This document shows, in pieces, positions 45,379 through 54,745 of a stretch of 64,000 nt of DNA (its first letter is position 1; every line of letters begins with the position of its first letter). The stretch covers positions 26,236 through 90,235 of the forward strand of contig CAYRXS010000001.1 in the NCBI GenBank assembly GCA_964428225.1. The letters are read 5' to 3'. This stretch comes from JBFMCU01 sp964428225. Lineage in GTDB: Bacteria > Planctomycetota > UBA1135 > GCA-002686595. The notes under the pieces are model-generated. The model ran no database searches and was not told the origin of the DNA. It was given only the letters and a program-made list of their open reading frames with translations. Both the position numbers and the translations under genes were made by a program.

Positions 45379-45589
45379 GCACCCGATGCCTCAGCGGCAC
45401 GAGGCCCCGGCCCCCCAGCTATGTAGCCGGAAAGCCACCACCTAGTGCCCTCCACGCCATGCTTCGCCTCCGATCCTCAATCGACCACACACTCACGCCG
45501 TGTCCCGAGCGAGGATCAGAGGCCCATTCAAGCCAGGGAGCAGCCCAGAGGAACACCGACGTGCTTCCACCGCAACATGGAGGACCGGG

Positions 45590-48097
45590 ATGCGTGTGTT
45601 CTCTGGTCTTGTACTGGCTGGCGCCCTGATCGCATTGCTGGTCCTTCTTGTTTGGCTCCGGCCATTCGATGGACAAGCAGCCGGCCAATCCGAACCCGTC
45701 GATCCGAAAGCCAGCCAGGGATTGGCCGCGGCACACCAAGAAACGCGGAGCACGAATGCCCCGACGGGGCCAAGAGGTCTAGGAGAAGTCCGCTCACCCG
45801 TCAGTACCCTTTTGGACTCCGAAACGCCCGGGGTCATTTCTGGCAGTTGTGTGGACAGCATCACCGGCGAGCCGGTTTTGGCTCGCATCCGCCAGGGCGA
45901 GAGCACCTTGTTTGTCACCGACGAAACGGGCGCCTTCGACGTACTACCCTCCCTTGTTGATATCGAATCTCCTCTCCAGTTTGTCGCCCCGGGCTTCAAG
46001 GAGCACCACGTCAGGTTGCCCGCCCGCACGCCTGAGCACGAGAATGGGGCTCTATTGGTGAAGCTCACTCCGCTATCGAGAGCTTCGGTCCTGTTTCTTC
46101 AAGAGTGTCCCGACGGTTCATGTGGAGTGGAGTCCGTCAGGGTGATGATTCGGCCCTGTCGGGTGGGAAGACAGGCAGACTCGCAGTTCACAGTGGATGG
46201 GGGTTCCTACATCGGAGATTCCGGTGCCGATGGGTCAATCACCATTCCCTTGGCGAGGAGGTCAATCGTCCGCTACGAGGCTCCTTCCGGTGAGAGTGGA
46301 GACCTTGTGATACTGCCCGGCTCGGCATCCAGAGTCGATCTCGGAAGTCCTTTGCGTAAGTTCAAGTTCCTGGATGGGTTGACAGGAACACCACTGGAAA
46401 GCTTGCGCGTGCAGTTGAGCAGAGGACACCTGGGGGCGGAACGCAGCAGCCTTGGCGTAACGAGTGCATCGGGCGAAGTAAGCCTCGCCGCGATTCAAGG
46501 GGCGCAGCGACTCACGCTTGACAGATCGGATATGGTGCTGGTGGGGATTGTCGAACTCGATCGAAGCCGACCCTTTGAAGAGCCGCTTCCCGCACACTGG
46601 TTGGTGCATATGTCGTCCGCCCGCGATGACACTAGGGTTTTGTGCTCACAAGACCAGTTCGTCCTGCACGTGCACGAATCGGGAAGCGGCCGTCCTGTGA
46701 GTGCACCTCTCCTTTGGGGTCTCGAACGTGCGAAGTCCGATGGCTTGAGCTGGCTGGGTTTGGCAGACGGAATGCCTGGCGCCGCACTGGACGGCCTCGC
46801 AAGGCTCAGCGTTGCCCGCCTGCAGAAGGCCATGGAGTTCTGCGGGAAGGGCTACCGGTTGACGTTCTGGTTCGAAGGCTATCAGCCATGGTCCACCTCA
46901 GATTTCGACGGCTGGGAAGGCTCGTTCCACGTCGCAGTGGATCCTTCGCCAGGCAGGACGCTTCGATTGACCACCCCAGGCGGAGACGCATACCGGGGAG
47001 AGTTGCACGTCCTGGACATGGATCACAGCTACTACTTGGATTGGAACGCTCGTGCGAATCGAGAGGGATTCCTGGGCCCCTACGAGTGGAGTGGCGGCTC
47101 GTGGCTGTTGATGGATCTGGGGGGAGCGACGGTTGCGAGCCTGACGGGTCAAGAGCTGGCTGCGGGCGATGTTGTTCAGGTTACGGTCTTTCACGACTGC
47201 GGGCAGATACGGTTCACCGATGTGCCGGCATCTGCGGGAGCGCCCGTCGCTTCCCATCTCAGGGCCGTCAGCAGCCGTAGCCATGGCAGTCCGATGGTCG
47301 CCCGCCCCACAACGAGGCCCGGGGAGTGGATCATCGACGATGTCGCTCCCGGAGAATACGTAGTGGGACCCAAGGAGCTCGTTCAGTGGTACTGGCCGGT
47401 GGGGCCTCAAAGTTCGACCTCCGGGTTCCCCTCAGTCGCGGTAGGTTCCGGGAAAGTGGTCGAGGTGCAGTGGCAGGATTCCTGGATCCTGGAGACCGCC
47501 ATTGGCGGCATAGTTGAAGTGCTCAACGGGGATGCACGGAGGCTACGGCTCTACAAGCTCTTTGGTGATGGGCGGATTCGCAGTCGACTTGGAGGGCTGG
47601 GTGCGATGGTCCCGCTCAGCGAATCCGGGGAGTACAGGATGACGGCCGGAGAAGCCGCACCGAGGGCTCTACTAGTAGCGTTCGGGTTTCCCCAAGGCTA
47701 CGAAGGCAATGCCGGTGTGGCTCCGATCGCAGTAGTAGGCGTCGGAGAAAGCCTCTCCATCGATGGCACACCACTGAGGCTCTGCACAACGGCGCGCGAT
47801 TCGATTCCCGAGGGAATCGTGATAGAGCTTCCCTTCCCCAGCTGGCATAGAGCGGCTATCGACAAGTACATCGTTGAGTCCTCTGCCAGGTTCTACTGGG
47901 CTGGCACCGATACACTGGAAATACCCTTCTACGGTTCGGGTGTCGCGACCCTTACGCTTTGCGGTCGACGAGGCATCTCTGAGCCCATTGATCTCGATGA
48001 AGCGAGAAGGACTCCGCAGGGTTTTCTTCTCACCGAACAGGATTTCGGGGAAGTGCCCATCCCGACGGACGACGGCGTGGTTGGCGATGATCGGTAG
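45590..48097 (+). CDS. Large exported protein with carboxypeptidase-regulatory-like N-terminal domain
   Basis: 835 aa from ATG 45590 (GGAGGA just upstream), starting one membrane anchor (about 4-24). The early extracytoplasmic part (GVISGSCVDSITGEPVLARI...TDETGAFDVLPSL) resembles CarboxypepD_reg-like beta-sandwich domains. The remaining ~650 residues are beta-rich with no recognised catalytic motif. Codon use is clearly less GC-biased than in the flanking genes, suggesting transfer or a different contig of origin. Function is unknown. Confidence 0.7.
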   Translation: MRVFSGLVLAGALIALLVLLVWLRPFDGQAAGQSEPVDPKASQGLAAAHQETRSTNAPTGPRGLGEVRSPVSTLLDSETPGVISGSCVDSITGEPVLARIRQGESTLFVTDETGAFDVLPSLVDIESPLQFVAPGFKEHHVRLPARTPEHENGALLVKLTPLSRASVLFLQECPDGSCGVESVRVMIRPCRVGRQADSQFTVDGGSYIGDSGADGSITIPLARRSIVRYEAPSGESGDLVILPGSASRVDLGSPLRKFKFLDGLTGTPLESLRVQLSRGHLGAERSSLGVTSASGEVSLAAIQGAQRLTLDRSDMVLVGIVELDRSRPFEEPLPAHWLVHMSSARDDTRVLCSQDQFVLHVHESGSGRPVSAPLLWGLERAKSDGLSWLGLADGMPGAALDGLARLSVARLQKAMEFCGKGYRLTFWFEGYQPWSTSDFDGWEGSFHVAVDPSPGRTLRLTTPGGDAYRGELHVLDMDHSYYLDWNARANREGFLGPYEWSGGSWLLMDLGGATVASLTGQELAAGDVVQVTVFHDCGQIRFTDVPASAGAPVASHLRAVSSRSHGSPMVARPTTRPGEWIIDDVAPGEYVVGPKELVQWYWPVGPQSSTSGFPSVAVGSGKVVEVQWQDSWILETAIGGIVEVLNGDARRLRLYKLFGDGRIRSRLGGLGAMVPLSESGEYRMTAGEAAPRALLVAFGFPQGYEGNAGVAPIAVVGVGESLSIDGTPLRLCTTARDSIPEGIVIELPFPSWHRAAIDKYIVESSARFYWAGTDTLEIPFYGSGVATLTLCGRRGISEPIDLDEARRTPQGFLLTEQDFGEVPIPTDDGVVGDDR

Positions 48098-48158
48098 TTG
48101 CACACCGGCACGCCGGGAGGCGGGATCGGCTAGTGGGCAGCCTCCGTTCTGCCCAGAG

Positions 48159-48186
48159 GTCAAAAACGGCCGTCTCTGTTTTTGAC
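48159..48186. repeat. 9-bp inverted repeat with A5/T5 tracts
   Basis: GTCAAAAAC (48159-48167) and GTTTTTGAC (48178-48186) flank a 10-nt spacer, between the lower-GC gene and the ATPase remnant. It may act as a terminator of the upstream gene or mark the edge of the anomalous segment. Confidence 0.4.
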
Positions 48187-48216
48187 ACCACGGCAAATCG
48201 CCGATGCCTTGTGCAT

Positions 48217-49155
48217 ATGTCCGCGATCTCCCGATCCCTTCGCGCCCAGGTCCTGCGGGACCTGGAGCGCAAGATGGTCTTCCTCGCCGGGGCCCGGCAG
48301 GTCGGGAAGACGACGCTCGCCCGCTCGCTGCCGGGCGCCAAGGCGGGGTACCTGAACTGGGACGTGGCCGAGCACCGTGAGCGCATTCTGCGCCGGGAGT
48401 TGCCCCCCGGCCGCCTCTGGATCTTCGACGAGACCCACAAGTACCGCTCCTGGCGCAACCTCCTCGCGCTCGGGGGATTCCCCGAGCCGTTTCTCAGCGG
48501 CTCCGAGACCGAGGCGCGGCGCTGGTCGCGCGAATACCGAACGTTGCTCATCCGCGAGGAGGTCGCGAGTCTCGAGCGCGTCGTCGATCTCGGCAACCTC
48601 GAGCTCCTGATGATGCGCCTGCCCGATCTCGTCGGCTCGCCGCTCTCGATCAACGCCGTGCGCGAGGATCTCCAGGTGAGCCACAAGGCGGTCGCGAGCT
48701 GGATCGGGGTTCTCGAGCGTCTCTACACTGTCTTCCGCCTCCCTCCTCTCGCTGGCCCCCGCATCCGCGCGGTGAAGAAGGAGCAGAAGCACTACCACGC
48801 CGACTGGAACCTCGTTCCCGACGACGGCCCGCGCTTCGAGAACCTGGTCGCCGCCCACCTCCTCAAGTGGGTCCACCACGAACAAGACGTCGCCGGCCGT
48901 GACCTCGAGTTACGCTACTTCCGTGACACGGACGGACGCGAGGTCGACTTCGTCGTCACCGAGCGTCGTCGCCCGATCCTCCTCGTCGAGGCGAAGTTCG
49001 GCGACGCCCGGGCGGACAAGAACCTGCGCTATCTGAAACTGCGCCATCCGGAAGCGGACGCCTGGCAGCTCAGCGCGCCGGGCACGAAGGATTTCGTTAC
49101 GCCGGAGGGAATCCGGGTGGCGCCGGCGTTGAAGCTCTTGTCCACGCTCGCCTGA
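48217..49155 (+). pseudogene. DUF4143-type AAA ATPase with internal deletion
   Basis: 312 aa from ATG 48217. The N-terminus has Walker A LAGARQVGKTTLA and Walker B WIFDETHKYRSWRN (usually IFDEIHK). The C-terminal part (GGFPEPFLSG, ARRWSREYRTLLIREE, then DUF4143 DNA/partner-binding and nuclease-like EVDFVV) is also intact. Full-length homologues have about 85-100 more residues between these blocks (sensor 1, arginine finger, 'TGSARLDxYR' region); here RSWRNLL runs straight into LALGGFPEP. An in-frame deletion with LL microhomology is likely, so ATP hydrolysis is doubtful. The full-length comparison is from family knowledge. Confidence 0.6.
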
Positions 49156-49180
49156 CCGCGATTCTCCTTCGTCGGCCCGA

Positions 49181-50062
49181 TCACCACGGCAGCCCCCGCC
49201 CCGCGAGGCTCGCCGTCGCGCAGGCGAGGAGGCGGGGCCAGCCGGCGCGGGGGGGGCCGGAGAGGGCGTCGTGGTCGCGGGCCTCGACGGCCGAGAGAGC
49301 GGCGGCGTGCCAGCGCAGAACGCAGGCGAGCAGGCGGCCGCGCCAGGGGCCGAGGGCCTCGCACAGGGGCCAGCCCTTCGCCAGGAAGGACCGGGCCCAG
49401 GCGATCTCCTCGGCGATCAGGCGGCGGGAGGCGTCGTTCGTCCGGCCTTCCTCGATCTGGCGCAGGTCCACGCGGAAGCGGACGAGGTCCTCGACGGGCA
49501 GGTAGAGGTGGCCGCGGTCGAGGGCAGGGCGCAGGCCGGCGATCCAGCTCGTGAGCTGCACGCCCGTGGCGAGGGCGTCGGCGAGGAGCTCGTTGCGCTC
49601 GCCCGAGAACCCGAGGATCCGCAGCAGGAGCCGCCCCTCCGGATGCGCGACTCGGCGGGCGAGGGCGACCAGGTCCTTGCGCGTCTCGTAGGTGTGGACG
49701 TGGGCGTCGCGCTCGAGGGCGAGCAGGCGGGAGCGCAGCAGGAGATCGGGGATCGCGTAGCGGCGGACCACCGGGGCGAGGGCGATCCCCATCGGAGTCC
49801 GGGGCTCGTTCGCCTGGATCGTGTCGAGCACGTTCGCGAGCTCGTCGCGGGCACGCCGCGCGGTCTCGACGTCCGCCGGCGCCTCCAGGAGGAGCCGGGA
49901 CAATCCATGCCACGCGCAGAGCACCGCGAGATCGTCACGGGCTTCCCGGGGCAGGAAACGCCGCGCGAGCCGCCACCGTCTCCAGCGCGAGGCCAGGAAT
50001 CGTCCGCACGCCTGCACGGCCTCGGCCGGTGTGTCCGCTTCGAGGGCCAGGAGCTGGTGCAC
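49181..50062 (-). CDS. Squalene/phytoene synthase homologue with degenerate active site
   Basis: 293 aa, the usual length of HpnC/CrtB proteins. The fold pattern is recognisable: RRFLPREARDDLAVLCAW near residues 34-51 and GVQLTSWIAG...RGHLYLP near 167-190. But the first aspartate motif (DDxxD after the YAFCR-like helix) is replaced by SRLLLEA (about 55-61). The second (ILRDVxED) is replaced by IAGLRPALD (about 174-182). Without these Mg-diphosphate ligands, prenyl condensation is unlikely; a structural or regulatory role, or decay, is possible. It is divergent from deoB (30 bp). Confidence 0.65.
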   Translation of the reverse strand: MHQLLALEADTPAEAVQACGRFLASRWRRWRLARRFLPREARDDLAVLCAWHGLSRLLLEAPADVETARRARDELANVLDTIQANEPRTPMGIALAPVVRRYAIPDLLLRSRLLALERDAHVHTYETRKDLVALARRVAHPEGRLLLRILGFSGERNELLADALATGVQLTSWIAGLRPALDRGHLYLPVEDLVRFRVDLRQIEEGRTNDASRRLIAEEIAWARSFLAKGWPLCEALGPWRGRLLACVLRWHAAALSAVEARDHDALSGPPRAGWPRLLACATASLAGRGLPW

Positions 50063-50092
50063 CCGCGCATTCTATCCCCGTATGATGCCGGG

Positions 50093-51289
50093 ATGCGGCG
50101 CGTCTTCGTGATCGTGCTCGACTCGCTCGGCGTGGGAGCCCTGCCCGACGCCGCGGAGTTCGGCGACGAGGGAACCCACACGCTCGACCACCTCGTCGAG
50201 GCGGCGGGGGGGCTCGACGTTCCGCGGCTCGTCGAGCTCGGGCTGGGGAACGTGCCCGGCGTCGAATCCCTGCCCGCGGCAGCGAATCCGGAAGCCTGCG
50301 TCGGACGGTGCGCCGAGCTCTCGCCGGGAAAGGACACCACCACCGGGCACTGGGAGATGATGGGGCTCGTCAACGCGGAGCGCTTCCCGACCTTCCCCGA
50401 GGGATTCCCGCGCGACGTCATCGACGAATTCGTTCGACGCGCCGACGTCCCCGGCGTGCTCTGCAACGAGCCGGCATCGGGGACCGAGGTGATCGAGCGC
50501 CTCGGGGCGGAGCATCTCGCGAGCGGCAAGCCCATCGTCTACACCTCGGCCGACAGCGTGTTCCAGGTGGCGGCGCACGAGAAGCACTTCGGGCTCGAGC
50601 GGCTCCTCGCGATCTGCGAGACGGCGCGGGAGATCCTCGATCCCCTGGGCGTGGCCCGGGTCATCGCGCGACCCTTCGTCGGCGAGCCGGGATCCTTCCA
50701 GCGCACCTACCACCGACGCGACTACTCGATCGCGCCCCCCGCGAAGACCTCGCTCGACCGGCTCGTCGCCGCCGACATCCCCGTGATCGGCGTGGGGAAG
50801 ATCGAGGACATCTACGCCGGACGCGGCGTGAGCGAGGCGATCCACACCGAGGGCAACGCTCACGCAATGCGCGTGCTCACCGAATGCGCGCGGACCCGGA
50901 ACGAAGGGCTCGTCTTCGCCAATCTCATCGACTTCGACATGCTTTACGGCCACCGGCGCGATCCCGCGGGCTATCGGCGCGCCCTCGAGGAGTTCGACGT
51001 CGCCCTGCCGGTCCTGGAAGCGGAGTTACGTCCGACCGACGTGGTCATCCTGACCGCGGATCACGGAAACGATCCCACGCACGCGGCGAGCACGGACCAC
51101 ACCCGCGAGTACGTTCCCCTGATCGTCTATGGTGCCGAGCTCGAGGGCGGCGCGCCGCTCGGCACCCGCGCGAGCTTCGCGGACGTGGGGGCGAGCGTGG
51201 AGGAGCTGCTCGGGCTCGATCCCGCACCGTGCGCCGCCGGCCGGTCGTTCGTCGACGAGCTCCCGAGACGTCCGGAGGTCGAGCGCTGA
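50093..51289 (+). CDS. deoB: Phosphopentomutase
   Basis: 398 aa. Alkaline-phosphatase-superfamily metal motifs are present: VLDSLGVGALPD (N-terminal Asp), GKDTTTGHWEMMG (Thr phosphoacceptor region), LIDFDMLYGHRRD and LTADHGNDPTH. It interconverts (deoxy)ribose-1-phosphate and -5-phosphate, linking nucleoside phosphorolysis to central metabolism. The stop overlaps the pdp start (TGATG, 51287-51291). First gene of a four-gene salvage operon (deoB-pdp-CNT-PNP). Confidence 0.94.
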   Translation: MRRVFVIVLDSLGVGALPDAAEFGDEGTHTLDHLVEAAGGLDVPRLVELGLGNVPGVESLPAAANPEACVGRCAELSPGKDTTTGHWEMMGLVNAERFPTFPEGFPRDVIDEFVRRADVPGVLCNEPASGTEVIERLGAEHLASGKPIVYTSADSVFQVAAHEKHFGLERLLAICETAREILDPLGVARVIARPFVGEPGSFQRTYHRRDYSIAPPAKTSLDRLVAADIPVIGVGKIEDIYAGRGVSEAIHTEGNAHAMRVLTECARTRNEGLVFANLIDFDMLYGHRRDPAGYRRALEEFDVALPVLEAELRPTDVVILTADHGNDPTHAASTDHTREYVPLIVYGAELEGGAPLGTRASFADVGASVEELLGLDPAPCAAGRSFVDELPRRPEVER

Positions 51290-52602
51290 TGGACCCCGTC
51301 TCGATCCTCAGGTCCAAGCTCGACGGCCACGAGCTCACCGCGGCCGAGTCCGATGCCTTCCTCGAGAGCTACGTGGCCGGGGAAACGCCTGACTACGTCG
51401 CCTCCGCGCTGCTCGCCGCGATCTTCGCCCGCGGCATGGGTGAGGCGGAGCTCGAGCACTGGACGCGCGCGATGGTGCGCTCGGGCGGAGAGCTCGAGAT
51501 CATCGATCGCTCCGTGCCGCTCGTCGACAAGCACTCGACGGGGGGAGTGGGGGACAAGGTCTCCCTGGCGCTCGCCCCGGCCCTCGCCGCCTGCGGGGTG
51601 CGCGTGCCGATGATCTCCGGTCGCGGCCTCGGGCACACGGGGGGCACGCTCGACAAGCTCGAGTCGATCCCCGGCTTCTCCACGCGGCTCTCGCTGGCCG
51701 AGGTGAGCCGTGCCGTGGAGGAGGTCGGGGCGGTGATCACGGGACAGACCGACGACCTCGTGCCCGCGGACGCCAAGCTCTATGCCCTGCGCGATGCCAC
51801 GGGGCTCGTCGACTCGCTTCCCCTGATCGCGAGCTCGATCGTCTCGAAGAAGGTGGCGGAGGGGATCGACGCTCTCGTGCTCGACGTCAAGTTCGGATCG
51901 GGGGCGTTCCTCGGCGACCCGACCCAGGGCGCGGAGCTGGCGCGGGTGATGATCGACCTCGCCGCGCGCCTCGGCCTGCGGGCGATCGCGTTGCAGACCG
52001 CGATGGATCGTCCGCTCGGCCGGAGCTTCGGGAACGCGCTCGAGCTCGTCGAGGCGATCGAGTGCGCATCGGGTGGTGGCCCCGCGGATCTGCGCGAGCT
52101 CGTGTGCGCGCTCGGGGGAGCCCTGCTCGCGGCGGCGGAGGCGAGCCCCGATTCCACCGCCGGCGAGGCGCGCATCGCGACCGCCCTCGACAACGGCTCC
52201 GCTCTCACGCGCCTGGCCGCGATGGTCGAAGCCCAGGGAGGAGATCCACGGTACGTAACCGGCGAAACCGCGCTCGGGCGCGCTCCCGACGTCGAAGAGG
52301 TCCGCGCGACGCAGCCCGGCCGCCTCCTGTACGCCGACGTGCGCGCCGTCGGCCGCGCGGTGGTCGCCCTCGGGGGAGGGCGACGGATTCTGACCGACGA
52401 GATCGACCACGCGGTGGGAGTCGTCGCCCGCCGTGGCGCGGGAGAGCGCTTCGCCGCCGGCGACCCCCTCTTCGAGGTCCATCACCGCGACGGACGCGGC
52501 CTCGAGGATGCGCGTCGTCACCTGCGGACCGCACTCCTGGCGCCCGACGACGCCGAGAACGCGAAGCTCGCCCCGCTGATCCTTGCCCGGACGGGCGCCT
52601 GA
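51289..52602 (+). CDS. Pyrimidine-nucleoside (thymidine) phosphorylase
   Basis: 437 aa with signatures DKHSTGGVGDKVSLALAP, SGRGLGHTGGTLDKLESIPGF, ASSIVSKKVAEG and DVKFGSGAF, covering phosphate and pyrimidine binding. The C-terminal domain ends with FAAGDPLFEVHH. It cleaves thymidine, deoxyuridine or uridine with phosphate to base plus (deoxy)ribose-1-P, the substrate of the coupled DeoB. DeoA and Pdp types cannot be separated by eye. The transporter gene follows 21 bp downstream. Confidence 0.92.
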   Translation: MDPVSILRSKLDGHELTAAESDAFLESYVAGETPDYVASALLAAIFARGMGEAELEHWTRAMVRSGGELEIIDRSVPLVDKHSTGGVGDKVSLALAPALAACGVRVPMISGRGLGHTGGTLDKLESIPGFSTRLSLAEVSRAVEEVGAVITGQTDDLVPADAKLYALRDATGLVDSLPLIASSIVSKKVAEGIDALVLDVKFGSGAFLGDPTQGAELARVMIDLAARLGLRAIALQTAMDRPLGRSFGNALELVEAIECASGGGPADLRELVCALGGALLAAAEASPDSTAGEARIATALDNGSALTRLAAMVEAQGGDPRYVTGETALGRAPDVEEVRATQPGRLLYADVRAVGRAVVALGGGRRILTDEIDHAVGVVARRGAGERFAAGDPLFEVHHRDGRGLEDARRHLRTALLAPDDAENAKLAPLILARTGA

Positions 52603-52623
52603 CGGTTTCATTCGGCGGAACCC

Positions 52624-53892
52624 ATGCCCTACCTGCGCGCCGCCATCGGGATCGCCTTCTTCTGCTTCGTCGCGTGGCTCCTGTCGAGCCACCGCCGTCG
52701 CTTCCCGTGGCGCGTGGTGGTCTTCGGGCTGGTGATGCAGGTCACGCTCGGGTGGTTCGTCATCCAGACCGCGCTCGGCAAGACGATCGTCGCGCAGGTC
52801 GCGGGTTTCGTGGCGGAGCTCGTGAGGAAGACCGCGCCGGGCACCGAGCTCGTCTTCGGCAACCTCGCGAACACGGACTTCGAGAGCGGGGGCTGGGGCT
52901 ATGCCTTCGCGTTCGCGAGCACGGGCCTGACCGTGATCATCTTCTTCAGCGCCCTGATGGCGGTGCTCTACCACCTCGGGATCATGCAGGTGATCATCTA
53001 CGCGATGGCCCGCGTGATGTCGGCGCTCATGGGGGTCAGCGGCGCGGAGTCGATGGCCGTGGCCGCCAACATCTTCGTGGGGCAGACCGAGGCGCCCCTC
53101 GTCGTGCGCCCCTACATCCCGGAGATGACCCGCTCCGAGATGAACGCGCTCATGACCGGAGGTTTCGCCACGATCGCAGGGTCGGTGCTCGCCGTCTACA
53201 TGGGCCTGCTCGGCGAGGAGCTCGCGCCGCACCTGCTCGCCGCGTCGGTGATGAGCGCGCCCGCCGCGTTCCTGATCGCGAAGATCATGGTGCCCGAGAC
53301 CGAGGAGTCGGTCACCGGGGCCAAGGTCGAGCTGAAGATCGATCGCACCGCCGGCAACCTGATCGAGGCCGCGGCGAACGGGACGAGCGACGGCCTGAAG
53401 CTCTGGCTCAACGTCATCGCGATGCTGATCGCGTTCATGGGGCTGGTGGCCCTGATCAACTGGCCGCTGGGGGCGCTGGGCGAGAGCGTCGGCTGGCTCG
53501 CGAACGACCTCAGCCTCGGCCGTATCTTCGGCTGGGTTCTGGCGCCGGTGGCCTGGCTCATGGGGATCGACGGCTGGAACGACTGCCAGATCTTCGGCGA
53601 GCTGCTCGGCACGAAGGTCGCGGTGAACGAGTTCATCGCCTTCGACAGCCTTTCCGGGTTCCTCCCGGGCGCGGGGAGCGAGCGCGTGTTTGCGAGCGAG
53701 CGGGCGGCGGCGATGGCCGCCTTCGCCCTGTGCGGCTTCGCGAACTTCGCCTCGATCGGCATCCAGATCGGGGGGATCTCCCCGCTCGCTCCCGAGCGCA
53801 AGCCGCGGATCAGCCGGCTCGCCCTTCGCGCGATGCTCGGAGGGGCCTTTGCCTCCTGGATGACCGCCACGATCGCGGGGATCTTCCTGTAG
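52624..53892 (+). CDS. Concentrative nucleoside transporter (CNT/NupC family)
   Basis: 422 aa with about ten membrane helices. Conserved CNT segments are SGAESMAVAANIFVGQTEAPLVVRPY and MTGGFATIAGSVLAVYMGLLGEE, which form the Na+/H+ and nucleoside site, and later NEFIAFDSLSGF. It imports nucleosides by ion symport across the inner membrane, feeding the phosphorylases encoded on either side. It is followed by the PNP gene after four bases. Confidence 0.92.
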   Translation: MPYLRAAIGIAFFCFVAWLLSSHRRRFPWRVVVFGLVMQVTLGWFVIQTALGKTIVAQVAGFVAELVRKTAPGTELVFGNLANTDFESGGWGYAFAFASTGLTVIIFFSALMAVLYHLGIMQVIIYAMARVMSALMGVSGAESMAVAANIFVGQTEAPLVVRPYIPEMTRSEMNALMTGGFATIAGSVLAVYMGLLGEELAPHLLAASVMSAPAAFLIAKIMVPETEESVTGAKVELKIDRTAGNLIEAAANGTSDGLKLWLNVIAMLIAFMGLVALINWPLGALGESVGWLANDLSLGRIFGWVLAPVAWLMGIDGWNDCQIFGELLGTKVAVNEFIAFDSLSGFLPGAGSERVFASERAAAMAAFALCGFANFASIGIQIGGISPLAPERKPRISRLALRAMLGGAFASWMTATIAGIFL

Positions 53893-53896
53893 GGCC

Positions 53897-54712
53897 ATGG
53901 CTTTCGCGACACGATGCGAGGAGCGCGTCGCGGCCCTGGCCGAGACCCTGGCGGAGCGGGGGGCGGGGGAATGCTCCCTCGCCCTCGTCTTGGGCTCGGG
54001 GCTCGGCGGCTTCGCCCGGGACCTCGACGACGCGGTGACCATCCACGGCCACGAGCTGGCCGAGCTGCCGGGGAGCGCGGTGCCCGGCCACGCGGGGCGG
54101 ATCGTTCTCGGGACCTGCGAGGGGGAGCGGGTGCTCGTCCAGCAGGGCCGGGTCCACCTCTACGAAGGCTGGAGCGGGTGGGAGGTCACCCGGGCCGTCC
54201 GGGCCTTCGCCCGCGTCGGCATCCCCGGGCTCGTGCTGACGAACGCGGCGGGAGGCATCCGGCCCGATTTCAACCCCCCCGCCCTGATGCGGATCACCGA
54301 CCACCTCGACCTCCAGGGCAGCGCGCCCCTGTTCCCCGCGGAGGCCGGCCGCCGCTCGCCCTACGATCCCCGGCTGGGGGAGGCCCTGGAGCGGGCGGCT
54401 CACTCCGTCGGGGTGCCCCTGTACGCGGGGATCTATGCCGGGCTGCTCGGGCCGACCTACGAGACCCCCGCCGAGATCCGGATGCTCGAGCGCCTGGGGG
54501 CGGACGCGGTGGGCATGAGCACGGTCGCCGAAGCGGCCGCGGGGGCCGCGGCGGGGATGCGGGTCGCCGCCGTCTCCTGCATCTCGAACCCCGCGGCCTC
54601 CCACGAGCGCGATCCCCTAACCCACGAGGAGGTGGTGGAAGCGGGCCGGGTGGTTGCGGACTCCTTCCAGCGCATGCTCCGGCGGGCGGTGCCCGAGCTC
54701 ACCCACGCCTGA
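53897..54712 (+). CDS. Purine nucleoside phosphorylase (trimeric PNP type)
   Basis: 271 aa. Motifs LVLGSGLGGFA (phosphate site), GHAGRIVLGT, QGRVHLYEGW, VLTNAAGGI, AGLLGPTYETPAEIRML and VGMSTVAEA identify the PunA/DeoD-trimeric class for guanosine/inosine. It releases purine base and (deoxy)ribose-1-P. Last gene of the salvage operon; a 7-bp perfect GC hairpin (54713-54730) follows its stop. Confidence 0.93.
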   Translation: MAFATRCEERVAALAETLAERGAGECSLALVLGSGLGGFARDLDDAVTIHGHELAELPGSAVPGHAGRIVLGTCEGERVLVQQGRVHLYEGWSGWEVTRAVRAFARVGIPGLVLTNAAGGIRPDFNPPALMRITDHLDLQGSAPLFPAEAGRRSPYDPRLGEALERAAHSVGVPLYAGIYAGLLGPTYETPAEIRMLERLGADAVGMSTVAEAAAGAAAGMRVAAVSCISNPAASHERDPLTHEEVVEAGRVVADSFQRMLRRAVPELTHA

Positions 54713-54730
54713 GGCGGGCCGGAGCCCGCC
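54713..54730. terminator. GC hairpin between convergent genes
   Basis: GGCGGGC and GCCCGCC form a perfect 7-bp stem with a 4-nt loop immediately after the PNP stop. There is no T-tract; it may end transcripts from both sides. Confidence 0.4.
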
Positions 54731-54745
54731 CCGCTCCGAGCTGAC

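Noticed and set aside
51127..54042. A ~970-codon minus-strand frame across pdp, the CNT transporter and PNP
   Set aside because: It runs antisense to clear enzyme genes; peptide is Arg/Glu/His-rich with no motifs.
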